Assembly (NCBI GenBank): GCA_032718475.1
Contig: JAUCBJ010000576.1
Coordinates: forward strand, 21,582-85,581
DNA: 64,000 bases
Source of the DNA: Nemertoderma westbladi
Lineage: Eukaryota > Xenacoelomorpha > Nemertodermatida > Nemertodermatidae
Direction: 5' to 3'
Shown here: positions 1 to 9,404 of the stretch, piece by piece
Layout of the letters: every line of letters starts with the position of its first letter
Position numbering within the stretch: the stretch's first letter is position 1
The notes under the pieces: model-generated
Seen by the model: only the letters and a program-made list of their open reading frames with translations
What the model was told of the DNA's origin: nothing
The model's database searches: none
Made by a program: the position numbers and the translations under genes

Positions 1-793
1 CGCTGTACTTTCCGATAATTCCTTTATACCAAATATAGTGTAGTCCTTGGCTCCAAATCTTTCGAATGGCGCTGCTGCCTCCTCTTGGATATCATATCCC
101 CATCTCGGCTCTCCTTGTATCCCTTTCTCCATAATTAGGGGTGTAGTTACATAATCATTACTACTAGAGGGAATACAACAGAGTTTGTAGTTAGTTGTGA
201 GGAGACGTGAGAGTTTCGTCTGCCCTTTGGGCTCGACAACGCTCTAACCTCCTACCCATAGCCTAAGATCTAGGGTTTCTTTAATGACACGCTGCTTCTT
301 ATCTAAAATTTTTTGCCGAAATAAAAACGAATTTGGGCTAAACTGGCTGTGAGTCTAAAATACTCACTTTTTGATCCCAAACTATTATCAGAAAATAAGC
401 AATCAAGAATTAGTAATAAATATAGGGGAGTCTATTATTTGACGTAACTTATTGAAACAAGACCGTGTAAAATTTAATTAAAATTTTAAGAAAGGCTCGC
501 AAGTCTTCCTCTCTTGTTTCTCTAATTTTAAGTTCCACCCGACTGTACCCTGAAATCTATTCACTGGAGAAAATTTTAAAAAATTTTCAAATCCAAATGG
601 ATTGTCTAAATTTTCGAAAATGTCTCAATATTGTGAGTTCCAAGTAGAATTCCATTTCTTATACCTACAAATCCCGCTCCTATGTGACACATAAGGGTAC
701 TACCCTCAATGTTCACATATAAAGACAATGGAATTCTACCGCTGTCCTTACTACGGTGTACAGGTACGTGGAAATCTATTTGTAAACTCCTAA
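1..793. other. Non-coding flank on the 3' side of BEL-1
   Basis: No coding region is visible here. On the minus strand this lies downstream of the BEL-1 integrase ORF, so it should hold the 3' untranslated region and possibly the 3' LTR. I compared it by eye with 9.4-13.3 kb and found no convincing matching LTR. One copy of the dispersed BEL-1 motif is at 489-516, inside a 28-bp stretch identical to 3065-3092, which ties at least this part to the element. Confidence 0.5.
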
Positions 794-3700
794 TTATTTA
801 CTAGTATTAGGTGGAGATTTGTAGTCTCCAGACTCGTTACGAGTCTCTTCAAGAAGTACGAGACGTTGAGTCGGTCTGTCTACTGTACGACCGTCAATTG
901 TCCGTACTGTCACAGTTCTTGTCACTCCATCCATAGATGGATGTGTGGCTAAAATTACACCTGTTATCCAGAAGCGTCTTTTTAGATTCACTTCCGCTAA
1001 CAGCACGTGATCTCCCGGCTTTAATGCGCAGGTGTTATTGTACCAAGTTGTTCTGGCAGAAATAGAGGGCAAATAATGGTTTTGCCATATTTCCCAGAAT
1101 TTGTTAGCCAGTAGTTGCGTGATTTTCCACGCTTTTCTACCGTAGCTATCGCTTTCTATTGGAATAGAAATAGGCGTCAAAGTGGTCGGTGCCTGCATTA
1201 GCAGGTGTGCCGGTGTCAAAGCAAACTGAGATTGTTTGTCATCGGGTACTAATACTATTGGTCTAGTATTTAGTATTGCCTCAATTTCAACAAACAGTGT
1301 TGTCAGTTGGTCGTCTGTCAATATGTGGTTTACTGGAATGACCTTTGCCATGGCTGTCTTTATAGATCTAATCAATCTCTCCCAGACTCCGCCTCTCCAA
1401 GGACTATCTGGAGGATTAAACTTCCAAACAATCTTGTGAGGTTGTAGTTCGTTCGAGATTTGATCATGATCTAATTTCTTAAAGGCTCTAGCAATCTCAT
1501 TCCGAGCACCAACAAAGTTTGTCCCTTGGTCTGAGTACAAGCATTTTACTAGTCCGCGTCTAGCGATAAATCGCCGCAATGCTAGTATAAACGCGTTGGT
1601 GGAAAGATCCATCACACGTTCAATATGGACTGCCCTACTGGACATACATGTGAAAATCAGTCCCCAGCGTTTTACTAGTATACGTCCACGTTTCGTATGT
1701 ATGGGACCAAAGCAATCAATTCCAGTCTCTGTAAAAGGTGGTCTGAATGCTTGAAGTCGTGCTTGTGGAAGTTCACTCATTTCTTGGGTACCTATTCTAG
1801 AGTGTACCTTTTTACAAATAATACACGTACGTGTCACTGAACTTAACGCTTTACTGGGTCTAATTAATACAAATCTTGTACGTAAGTAGGAAAGACAGTG
1901 GTGTCTTCCAGCGTGTTTCAGATGTAAATGTGCGTCCAGTATCATTGCACGTTGTAGTTCGTGATGCTGTGGTATTATTATTGGGTATCTAAAGTTCGTA
2001 TTAAAGTCAATGTTTTGAAGCCGAGATTTATGACAAATTAAGCCATTATAAATAATCGGACTCCAACTCAGTATTGGTGACGACTTGATTGGTTGACCTT
2101 GATTTATAGATGTGAATTCGCGTGCGAAATATCGCAGTTGGTAATGGCGAATTAATTTAATCTCACACCTGTCAATCTCAGCCAATGTAAGTCGACGTGT
2201 AAAGTCGCGTTTGCCTTTAACGTATTGTACAAAACGTACAATCCACGCTAATTTTCGGCAAGCGTTCGTCAAAGAATCTGTTAAGTTTACAATACGGTCG
2301 ACGTAAGTATTTGTGACGTCATCAGGTAAGTCAATGGAGAATTTGGAAGGTTTTGAATTACTAGAAGGGCCCACGGGTCTGCCGGTAAGTATTCCCTTGT
2401 TGACTGTTGATCCGTCCGGGTCTACAAGTAATTTGTCCTTCTTCGTCTTCTTACCTTGATTGTCAGTACTTTGTAAGTCGATCGTTAATGGTGGTTTGAA
2501 CTCTATGGGGTCAGCAGGTTTCGGTAAACTTATTTTTCTGCCGACATTAATCCCAGGTCTCACCATAGGTTGCAAGTTCGGTATGTCTCTTGAGCGCAAA
2601 GTAACACCTGTATTCACATTAGCGTAGGTACTACCCACATCTGTAATACATGAGGTTTCACCGTGCTTATGGTTGCTCAAGTGTGTCAAATTTGGTAGTT
2701 TGTCAATACAAGGCCGCTCCAATAGGGAAACTGCGGCTTTATTGTTTGTCAATATGTTACTAGTGTCTAGTAGAACATTTTGTGACATGTCTGGTAAAAT
2801 GTTTCGCGGAACATCCGGCGAAATATCTAGTGACGTGTCTGGCAAAACGTCTGGTTGACCGTCTAGTAACGTGTCTGGCGATACGTCTGGTAACGTATCT
2901 GGTTGTTGGTCAATACAAGGCCGCTCCAATAGGGAAACTGCGGCTTTACTGTTTGTCAATATGTTACTAGTGTCTGGTAGAACATTTTGTGACATGTCTG
3001 GCAAAATGTCTGGTTGACCGTCTAGTAACGTGTCTGTTTGACCGTCTGGCGATATGTCTGGTGTAGAAAGGCTCGCAAGTCTTCCTCTCTTGACCTTTGA
3101 AGTTATATCCTTCCATTTCGCCTTCGGTTTTTTCTTGAGTTTTGCCGCCGTTGTCTTTTTCTTTGCCTTCCCCTTTTTTGGTTTCTTGATTTCGGCGTCC
3201 TTAGGGATAGTGTTAGACTTGTTGTCGTATAACGGAGGCCAATTTAGTGTTGGTCTTTGTAAGAATTGTGGTCCGTGCTGCCAAAATTCTTTGTTCTCCG
3301 GTTTACAGAATTCCTCAGGCATCATTCCTCGCGACGCAATATCAGCTGGGTTTTGTGGTCCGGGACAATGTCGCCAATCCTCTTTTATTGAACGGTCTAG
3401 AATTTCTGCGCGACGGTTAGCTACGAATGTCTTGAATTCAAGTGTGTCGTTGTTTATGTAAAATAAAACCAACGTCGCGTCAGTCCAATAAAATATCTGT
3501 AAACTTGACTGTAGTTCTGTCTGTATGAGGTTCACGATGGTGGTTGACAGTGTTGCGGCTTGTAGCTCAGGTCGTGGTGTCGTCATATACTTAGTAGGCA
3601 TTGTTTTTGCCTTAGAAGTAATGAGCGAAACATCGAATTCTTCTGAGTCTACTTGTCTGCGCAAGTACGCTGCCACACCAAAGCCGTTGTCACTGGCGTC

Positions 3701-3940
3701 AGAAAAACAGTGTAATTCCAAGTTGTCAGGGAATGTTGTTTGTAATGGAAAGTAGACTCTGGGTATGGAATAATCCTCTAGCGAAGATAATTCTGCCTCC
3801 CAGGTCTTCCATAAGTCCACTTGGTCTGATGAGATCGGCTCGTCCCATGTCAGTCCATCCTTCCAAATACTGCGCATATAAATGCGGGCTTGCAGTATAA
3901 TTGGACTGATGAATCCTAATGGATCGAACAATCGGCTCAA
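794..3940 (-). CDS. BEL-1 pol C-terminal part: RNase H and integrase
   Basis: This 1,048-residue frame begins inside the RT connection region (SRLFDPLGF near residue 2). RNase H follows at about 75-206, with acidic residues in CFSDAS, RPELQAA and YWTDA. Residues about 240-600 are a poorly conserved linker rich in PD repeats and lysine. The integrase zinc module (two His, then CIICKK) is near 655-710. The DDE core is about 735-900, with Asp in GIDCFGP, Asp in YSDQGTNF and Glu in GGVWERL. The C-terminal domain near 980-1040 ends in QRLVLLEETR. It overlaps the upstream ORF by 215 bp in another frame. The switch falls at an A4 run near 3935, where one A fewer would keep the frame, so a single-base insertion or sequencing error is more likely than programmed frameshifting. 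The first ATG here is probably not a real start. Confidence 0.88.
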   Translation of the reverse strand: MSRLFDPLGFISPIILQARIYMRSIWKDGLTWDEPISSDQVDLWKTWEAELSSLEDYSIPRVYFPLQTTFPDNLELHCFSDASDNGFGVAAYLRRQVDSEEFDVSLITSKAKTMPTKYMTTPRPELQAATLSTTIVNLIQTELQSSLQIFYWTDATLVLFYINNDTLEFKTFVANRRAEILDRSIKEDWRHCPGPQNPADIASRGMMPEEFCKPENKEFWQHGPQFLQRPTLNWPPLYDNKSNTIPKDAEIKKPKKGKAKKKTTAAKLKKKPKAKWKDITSKVKRGRLASLSTPDISPDGQTDTLLDGQPDILPDMSQNVLPDTSNILTNSKAAVSLLERPCIDQQPDTLPDVSPDTLLDGQPDVLPDTSLDISPDVPRNILPDMSQNVLLDTSNILTNNKAAVSLLERPCIDKLPNLTHLSNHKHGETSCITDVGSTYANVNTGVTLRSRDIPNLQPMVRPGINVGRKISLPKPADPIEFKPPLTIDLQSTDNQGKKTKKDKLLVDPDGSTVNKGILTGRPVGPSSNSKPSKFSIDLPDDVTNTYVDRIVNLTDSLTNACRKLAWIVRFVQYVKGKRDFTRRLTLAEIDRCEIKLIRHYQLRYFAREFTSINQGQPIKSSPILSWSPIIYNGLICHKSRLQNIDFNTNFRYPIIIPQHHELQRAMILDAHLHLKHAGRHHCLSYLRTRFVLIRPSKALSSVTRTCIICKKVHSRIGTQEMSELPQARLQAFRPPFTETGIDCFGPIHTKRGRILVKRWGLIFTCMSSRAVHIERVMDLSTNAFILALRRFIARRGLVKCLYSDQGTNFVGARNEIARAFKKLDHDQISNELQPHKIVWKFNPPDSPWRGGVWERLIRSIKTAMAKVIPVNHILTDDQLTTLFVEIEAILNTRPIVLVPDDKQSQFALTPAHLLMQAPTTLTPISIPIESDSYGRKAWKITQLLANKFWEIWQNHYLPSISARTTWYNNTCALKPGDHVLLAEVNLKRRFWITGVILATHPSMDGVTRTVTVRTIDGRTVDRPTQRLVLLEETRNESGDYKSPPNTSK
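2704..3064 (-). repeat. 207-bp tandem duplication and PD-rich short repeats in the RNase H-integrase linker
   Basis: The segment starting at 2704 recurs at 2911, an offset of 207 bp (69 codons), with a few substitutions. Between and after the copies, 12- to 24-bp units encode variations on PDTLPDVSPD. The repeat length preserves the reading frame, and it lies in a linker with no catalytic residues, so length change there is probably tolerated. Confidence 0.8.
3065..3092. repeat. Dispersed BEL-1 motif (this copy is 28 bp identical to 489-516)
   Basis: The core on the plus strand is GGCTCGCAAGTCTTCC. Six copies occur in this element: 489-516, 3065-3092, 5086-5105, 7569-7588, 7653-7672 and 9106-9125, with one to three mismatches in the last four. 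Two copies (3065, 5086) are read as GRLASL in their ORFs. The other three coding copies are read one base out, as KTCEPT or KTREPT. The 489 copy is non-coding. All coding copies fall in linkers between domains. Because the DNA is kept while the frame is not, a DNA- or RNA-level role is more likely than a peptide one; the role itself is unknown. Confidence 0.8.
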
Positions 3941-6900
3941 TTTTGTGCATCTTTGTCAGTGTGTTTTCTTGACTGTCCAGTCTCACTTTCACTCGAAAGT
4001 TGTCCGTGTTTGGGTCCCAAAAGAGCCCCAACACCTTGGTTGTCGGTAGTGGTTCGAACTCTAGGTCTATGTCACCACCTCCACGCTCAGTCGTTCCGAA
4101 TGAGTCTACTAATTCGGCACTGTTTGAGGCGAATTTGGTGAGGTTAAAACCTCCGCCCGCTAAGCAGTCCCGTAATTGATGTGCTACTGTTGTAGCACGT
4201 TCTACTGTGTCGCAACTCTGTAAACCGTCGTCGACGTAAAAGTCACGCTCCACAATCCTAATTATCTCTGGGTCATACAGGTGTTTCTGATCCCTAGCGG
4301 CTTGTTTTAGGGCGTACATCGTGCAGTTTGGGCTGTCCCTGGCACCGAAAACGCGAACTTGCATTTGGTAAGTCGCCGGTGGTAGACTTAAGTCTCCTTC
4401 CGGATACCAGAGGAACCTCAAACTGTCTCTGTCTCGCTCTAACGCTCTCACTTGGTGAAACATCGCTTCAACGTCGCAAGTAAAAGCTACTTGACGCTGA
4501 CGGAAGCGCATAATCACCCACATAAGATAATTATTCATGTTTGGTCCATCCATCAACTCGCTATTTAGGGACATTCCCTCAAACAGAGCCGCACAGTCAT
4601 TGACTACACGTACTTTGTCTGGTTTGTCGGGGTGTCTCACAAAGTGATGTGGCAAGTAATATGTTTGGTCAGTCACTATCTCCGGGTTAGTCATTCGGAT
4701 AGCGTATCCCTTAGTCAAATACGTCTCCATCTGAGTGTTGTACTGCAGATGGGCTTTCTCGTCCTTTAATAGACGTTGCCGTATTGAGTGTAGACGTCTT
4801 AGAAGTGGATAGTTATTTATGAGTTTAGGACTTTGGCTACGCCATAACATCCCTACCTCATAATGTCCGTCCTCCGTCTGTTGGATAGTATCTTCCATGA
4901 TCTTCAGAGATTGTTTCTCCTGTTCCGACATACAAGGTTCGTAGCTACCAGGTTCAGCTGTATCTTGTTCTAACCACCTGATAGTCTTCTCCGTTAATTC
5001 TTTGTCCAGTGCAGCTTGTTCCATTTGATGATTTCTCAATGCGTCATCATCGATATCGATGGGCATTGTTGATGTCGTTGGGGTAGGTAGACTCGCAAGC
5101 CTTCCGGCGTTATCATCTGTCGTCGATGGAATCTCTAGCTGACTCGTCTTCTCCCCAAGTTCTAAATTCCGCTGGTGGATTAGCTGCTCCTTGTGACTTA
5201 TCATACTAGTCACACGTCTGTCATGTCTTGTATGTAAGGTAGTATGGTTCACGTCGTGTGAGAAGGAATGAATTGAATTTGTAGTTAATAAACTACATGT
5301 ACTTTGTACATCGTCTTCCTCGTCACTTACGTCTAGTGTGCGCACAGGCGCACGAGTATACCACCCTATCGGCGTTCTGCAGGCGTATGCGTTTCCCGCT
5401 ACGACTGCCGATGGTCTGGTTTCCCACACTTGGTGTAGGTTGAATTGGTCTGTCCCGATCAGCATGGCTACCGATCTATAATTGACAGGACATTCGGGTA
5501 CACCAAGGTGTCTGAAATACTTACGGTCCTCCAAGGATTGTTCTGGGACCGGACCTAGTAGGTTACTAAAGTCTTTGGTGGCCGCAAAGGTCAAATCCTT
5601 GAAGGGTAACAAAGACCTCTCCCTCTCGCTGTGTTGCGATTTCGGAAGAAGAGAGTCTAAGTTTAACTTGACTCGTGTCACTGGTATTGCACGCTGTCCG
5701 TGCATACTACTTACGGTATAACTGACGCGCTTACCTTGTCTGAGATCCGTCACGACGTCAGCTATCTTTTCATCCACGTAGCTGTGAGATGAGGCTGAAT
5801 CTAGAATAGCGTAGATTCTCTTACTCCCCTTTGTGCCAGTAATCTTAATCGGAATTACACTGAATCCCTTTAGTTGGTCAGTAGTCAGAAGCGCGATCGA
5901 TGGCTGTTCATCTCCATCCGAATATACGTCGTTGTCTTCTGACTCTTCGTCCGACGATCCGGATTGTTCTGAGAAGCAATCCTCAATATGGGTCACGAAG
6001 GTCGGAGTCGTTTTCGATTCTCGTTTTCTGTAGGCTGCATCACATCTCGCTGCTGCTTCCGGGTGTTCCCTGGCGAAGCGTTTTGTCGGTGTGTGGCTGT
6101 CTGTGTGGAGCAGACCGTCGTGTTTGCGTCCACAGGATGGACAAGTGTCGGTATTTGGGCAATCTTTACGGACGTGTCCGTGTCGCGTACACTGCCAACA
6201 AGAGTCCAATGGCCGTATCTGCAGCCGTCGTTCTTCCGAGTTTAACTCGCGAAACTGTCGACAACCTCGCAACTTGTGACCGATATACCGCTTGCCTAAA
6301 TGCTCGCAGTATTGGCAGCCGCTGAAGTCAGTACTGAGTTGTTGTCTCATCTGTTTTGTCCCAATGGGCGCAGATACCCTACTACCGTCCGAGAATTGTC
6401 GTGATTCCGTCGGTGTGGCGTAAGTGGCCGTCTTGGTGGATGTTGTCTGGGGTTTTTGTCGGTTGGAGGATGGCAAGGTGATCCCTTCTGCTACGATGTG
6501 CTGGTCAGTGTAGTTGGATCGAGTTTCTACAACTGCTTCCCTGGATATCAAAAGGTACACATCCTCTAGTTTTAAGAATCCACCCCGCTCTTCTCGCTGG
6601 TATTCGATCTTTCTCCACTCCCGACGAAGTCGATGGTGGAGTCGTCCTATGATCTTTAATAGGACTGTAGGGGTATTCCCGTAGTCAAGTTGTCCAATGG
6701 ATCTTAAAGTAGTGATAGCGTTCTTTATATCGTCGGCCAGTTTTAATAAGTCGACGGGTTTAGTAATAGCCCCTCCCTTACAGAGTTCCTCTATTACTGA
6801 CCTGGCCATACTGACTGTACCTCCATATATCGAAGTTAAATGATCGTACGCTAGTTCGAAGGCGTCCGGTACACCAACGAAGGTCTCTGCCAAACGTTTA

Positions 6901-7805
6901 GGTTCTCCTGACAACGTTTGAAGCAGGTAATTAAACTTCTCCCGTGATGTAAAGGCGCACACGGTGATCTGAGATTCGATATAGTCTACGAAAGTGTGCC
7001 AGTGTTTTGAGCTACCGGAAAACTTAGGTGGTTGTTGCACCGGCAATCCCTGTCTGGCTGCGAATTTCGCTATCTCCTCGGCAACGTTCAGAGTTTCGCG
7101 TCCTTGGTTGGTACACTGGTTGATATCCCTTCTTGGCGCTTTTCCCTGATACGATGGGTGTTTTGAAGGTACCGGTCCTTGTGGTTCCTTCGGGTGTCTA
7201 TTGTGTTCGAATTCAGTGTTCCTCGAACTATCGGTTTGAACTTCCTCCAGACGCTCCTCGATCTGAGCCAACTTGTTAACAACTGGTCGCAGGATGTCGG
7301 CGAACTGTTGTGTACTGATTGCGTCCGTTGGTTGTAACGCCTTCTGTGTTGGTGTATTCTGTGGAGGATTGTCTACAAAGGAGTTGTCTGAACGCTCGCG
7401 TTTATATTCATCGGCCGCCCCTGTTCTAAATACCTCGCGTTTCGGGTAATCCGATTCGCTCGAAGTACTACTATCATCTGGATATGGTGGTCGACGTGCT
7501 CGCGTCCGTTGTGTCGTACAAATTCTCACGTTTCGTTTCGGAACATCGTCCACTGATCTCCGTTGTTCGGTAGGCTCACAAGTCTTCCTCGAAGTCGTAG
7601 ATTGCGATGTAAACTGGTTGAACGGTCGCGTATCCACTAGTCTCCGTTGTTCGGTAGGCTCACAAGTCTTCCTCGAAGTCGTAGATTGCGATGTAAACTG
7701 GTTCGGTGGTCGAGTAACAGCGTTTGAATCCAAAGGCCTTGTTGGCCTAAACGTCATTGGGTAAGCGTAGTGTGTAACAGGTTTTGGCGTCAGATGTGGA
7801 CTCAC
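3726..7805 (-). CDS. BEL-1 gag-protease-reverse transcriptase
   Basis: A 1,359-residue frame. The N-terminus (about 1-230) is a low-complexity basic and Ser/Thr linker with a 28-residue duplication. A Gag domain of the DUF1759 type runs about 250-450 (near PPKFSGSSKHW). Cysteine clusters follow at about 495-565, including CWQCTRHGHVRKDC, a CCHC zinc knuckle. The retroviral-type aspartic protease has its active site at ILDSASS near 668. RT spans about 1020-1330 with catalytic Asp in TCDVEAMF (about 1109) and in FYVDDGL (about 1186). The frame ends just after it leaves the RT thumb. The start at 7805 is a GTG; the frame is open upstream to a TAG at 7863-7865 with no ATG, overlapping the end of ORF1 by 17 nt, so this product may be made by +1 frameshifting from ORF1 or from an internal ATG near residue 17. 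Confidence 0.88.
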   Translation of the reverse strand: MSPHLTPKPVTHYAYPMTFRPTRPLDSNAVTRPPNQFTSQSTTSRKTCEPTEQRRLVDTRPFNQFTSQSTTSRKTCEPTEQRRSVDDVPKRNVRICTTQRTRARRPPYPDDSSTSSESDYPKREVFRTGAADEYKRERSDNSFVDNPPQNTPTQKALQPTDAISTQQFADILRPVVNKLAQIEERLEEVQTDSSRNTEFEHNRHPKEPQGPVPSKHPSYQGKAPRRDINQCTNQGRETLNVAEEIAKFAARQGLPVQQPPKFSGSSKHWHTFVDYIESQITVCAFTSREKFNYLLQTLSGEPKRLAETFVGVPDAFELAYDHLTSIYGGTVSMARSVIEELCKGGAITKPVDLLKLADDIKNAITTLRSIGQLDYGNTPTVLLKIIGRLHHRLRREWRKIEYQREERGGFLKLEDVYLLISREAVVETRSNYTDQHIVAEGITLPSSNRQKPQTTSTKTATYATPTESRQFSDGSRVSAPIGTKQMRQQLSTDFSGCQYCEHLGKRYIGHKLRGCRQFRELNSEERRLQIRPLDSCWQCTRHGHVRKDCPNTDTCPSCGRKHDGLLHTDSHTPTKRFAREHPEAAARCDAAYRKRESKTTPTFVTHIEDCFSEQSGSSDEESEDNDVYSDGDEQPSIALLTTDQLKGFSVIPIKITGTKGSKRIYAILDSASSHSYVDEKIADVVTDLRQGKRVSYTVSSMHGQRAIPVTRVKLNLDSLLPKSQHSERERSLLPFKDLTFAATKDFSNLLGPVPEQSLEDRKYFRHLGVPECPVNYRSVAMLIGTDQFNLHQVWETRPSAVVAGNAYACRTPIGWYTRAPVRTLDVSDEEDDVQSTCSLLTTNSIHSFSHDVNHTTLHTRHDRRVTSMISHKEQLIHQRNLELGEKTSQLEIPSTTDDNAGRLASLPTPTTSTMPIDIDDDALRNHQMEQAALDKELTEKTIRWLEQDTAEPGSYEPCMSEQEKQSLKIMEDTIQQTEDGHYEVGMLWRSQSPKLINNYPLLRRLHSIRQRLLKDEKAHLQYNTQMETYLTKGYAIRMTNPEIVTDQTYYLPHHFVRHPDKPDKVRVVNDCAALFEGMSLNSELMDGPNMNNYLMWVIMRFRQRQVAFTCDVEAMFHQVRALERDRDSLRFLWYPEGDLSLPPATYQMQVRVFGARDSPNCTMYALKQAARDQKHLYDPEIIRIVERDFYVDDGLQSCDTVERATTVAHQLRDCLAGGGFNLTKFASNSAELVDSFGTTERGGGDIDLEFEPLPTTKVLGLFWDPNTDNFRVKVRLDSQENTLTKMHKIEPIVRSIRIHQSNYTASPHLYAQYLEGWTDMGRADLIRPSGLMEDLGGRIIFARGLFHTQSLLSITNNIP
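7558..7725 (-). repeat. 84-bp direct repeat in the BEL-1 Gag leader
   Basis: Two adjacent copies, 7558-7641 and 7642-7725, nearly identical over 84 bp (28 codons), so the frame is kept. Each copy contains one dispersed BEL-1 motif. The repeat gives two copies of a peptide containing SRKTCEPTEQRR. Confidence 0.85.
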
Positions 7806-7845
7806 CTGTTTTGTCGTCAGTAGTGCAGGTCCGACTAATAAACTA

Positions 7846-9186
7846 CTACGATCTGTAATCGGCTAATTCTCTCGCCTTCTTCCCGAGTTCGAAATGAAGT
7901 TTAACTTCCTTCTCGCGTTGTTCCGTCTGTTGTTGTTGCGCCTCGAGCTCCGCTTGTCTTATCGCTGATTGAGCCTTTATTTGCCGTTTTTTCATTTCAG
8001 CTCTTGCTTCCGAAACTCGCTTATGTTCTTCCAACTCTGCTGCTCGTCGCTCTAGTTCCGCTGCTGCTGCTCGTCGCTCTAGTTCCGCTGCTGCTGCTTG
8101 TCGCTCTAGTTCCGCTGCTGCTGCTCGTCGCTCTAGTTCCACTGCTGCTGCTTGTCGCTCTAATTCAGCTGCTGCCGCTTGTTGCGCTAACTCAGCTGCC
8201 GCTGTTCGCTGTGCTATTTCTAGCTCCAACCTTTCCATCTCAGCCGCTTCCAACTCGGCTTGTTCTTGCAGATGAGAGATTCTTGCAACATTCGCAACGC
8301 GTAGTTTCTCTTCCTGCACGGCTGCCTGTGCCGTCAACAGTTGAGCTTGTTCCTCCACTTCCCGTTGTTGTCTATCATGCTGTTGTTGCTGTCTGGAAAT
8401 TTCTGACGTCACTATACTTATCTCGCCAATTTCGCTGCGAATACTCACTAACGATTGGTCCAGTATTCCCGGTGCCGATTCAATTCGTACGGGTGAAATT
8501 TCCCTCGTATATTCCGGCACGGTTTCCAAATCGCCAACGTCTTCGCCGCACATACGTAAGTGGTCCGTCAGATGTTTCAATTGTCCATCTAGTCGGTACA
8601 GTTCCTGTTCTTCCTCGGGTTGCAATAATTCGTCCGAAACTGACTCGCCTAACAACTGGTCCGCTTGTTCCTGTTGTATTTGCCTAATTGTCGACTTAAA
8701 CTGAATCAGTTTCTCTCTAGCGATCATTAGTTTCTCAAGGATTCTAAGTTGAGTATCCATGTCCTGTCTCTGTCTAGCTAGATCTTGTAGACCAATTAGG
8801 TTAGCTACGGACTTGTGTACTCTAGTTTGTACTCTAACCTGGAGGGTGTAGAACTCGAATCGAGACATCGGAGCGGTCAACTCGTCTAATATGCGTTGGC
8901 CTTCCCCAATACTCCTGGTTATATGTGCCATATATCCACCGACGCTTCTAACCACACTCTCCTGGCTTCCTGCTGAACTTACCATGTCCGTTTCCCTATA
9001 TCTAGGTTGCGGAACAGTTAGAAAGTCCTCGGTCCTGCCGTCACCTCGTACTACGGCATCCGGTACTCCTGTTGGATGTACTGGTGACGCACACGGTGTA
9101 GGTTCGGTAGGCTCGCGAGTCTTCCCCTGTTGTTCTTCCGCTGCTGACTTCGCTTTCGTCCTTCTGGGCTCCTCCCGGAGGCGCAC
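7846..9186 (-). CDS. BEL-1 ORF1: coiled-coil Gag-like protein
   Basis: This 446-residue frame has no zinc or enzymatic motif. Residues about 40-240 are mixed helix-forming sequence with many Gln and Glu. Residues about 250-440 are a strong coiled coil, including five near-perfect 9-residue units of the type AAAAELERR (27-bp DNA repeat, about 8035-8185). Such a protein before Gag suggests a structural or RNA-assembly role, and BEL-3 has a comparable one. The apparent start is a GTG; in-frame stops TGA, TAA, TAA lie about 60 nt upstream, so the true start may be a later ATG such as the one at MVSSAGSQ. It ends with two consecutive TAG codons (7843-7848), where the next ORF continues in the +1 frame. 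I infer Gag-like function from position only. Confidence 0.7.
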   Translation of the reverse strand: MRLREEPRRTKAKSAAEEQQGKTREPTEPTPCASPVHPTGVPDAVVRGDGRTEDFLTVPQPRYRETDMVSSAGSQESVVRSVGGYMAHITRSIGEGQRILDELTAPMSRFEFYTLQVRVQTRVHKSVANLIGLQDLARQRQDMDTQLRILEKLMIAREKLIQFKSTIRQIQQEQADQLLGESVSDELLQPEEEQELYRLDGQLKHLTDHLRMCGEDVGDLETVPEYTREISPVRIESAPGILDQSLVSIRSEIGEISIVTSEISRQQQQHDRQQREVEEQAQLLTAQAAVQEEKLRVANVARISHLQEQAELEAAEMERLELEIAQRTAAAELAQQAAAAELERQAAAVELERRAAAAELERQAAAAELERRAAAAELERRAAELEEHKRVSEARAEMKKRQIKAQSAIRQAELEAQQQQTEQREKEVKLHFELGKKARELADYRS

Positions 9187-9404
9187 CCACGAGGCGGACG
9201 TGTTTCCACCACCCCTGGGGCCAGTCCGACAGATGTTATTATCAGACCGGGCCGGAGGGTGGCCTGATGCTTCCCGGGTTCTGTTTTCGGTCCCCCGATC
9301 ACACCAGCACAGCTCGTCGAACGTGTAGCCAGATGGGCGGCTACTGTCAACTTACTGTGGCCTGACTGTACATTGAGCCAACTCAAAGTATAACAAAGAG
9401 TCAA

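Larger units (their letters stand above)
489..9404 (-). mobile_element. BEL-1: BEL/Pao LTR retrotransposon, nearly complete coding part
   Basis: Three long minus-strand ORFs carry, in order, a coiled-coil ORF1 protein, Gag with zinc knuckles, aspartic protease, RT, RNase H, HHCC and DDE integrase, and the C-terminal integrase domain usual in BEL/Pao. That domain order and the RT signature FYVDDG identify the superfamily. The ORFs step +1 at both junctions (about 7850 and about 3935). No LTR pair could be found, so the outer limits are uncertain. The element is unusual for the six copies of a 20-bp motif spread along it (see 3065-3092). It looks younger than BEL-2 and BEL-3, because its frames are long and unbroken. 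Confidence 0.85.

Noticed and set aside
8004-8687. Plus-strand ORF with a leucine/valine-rich, membrane-like N-terminus
   Set aside because: It is the antisense of the BEL-1 ORF1 coiled coil; the apparent hydrophobic repeat is the complement of the 27-bp AELERR-type repeat.
9051-9404. Minus-strand ORF of 117 codons overlapping the start of BEL-1 ORF1
   Set aside because: It overlaps ORF1 in another frame and has no domain. It includes a GRLASL reading of the dispersed motif, which is expected from the DNA repeat itself.
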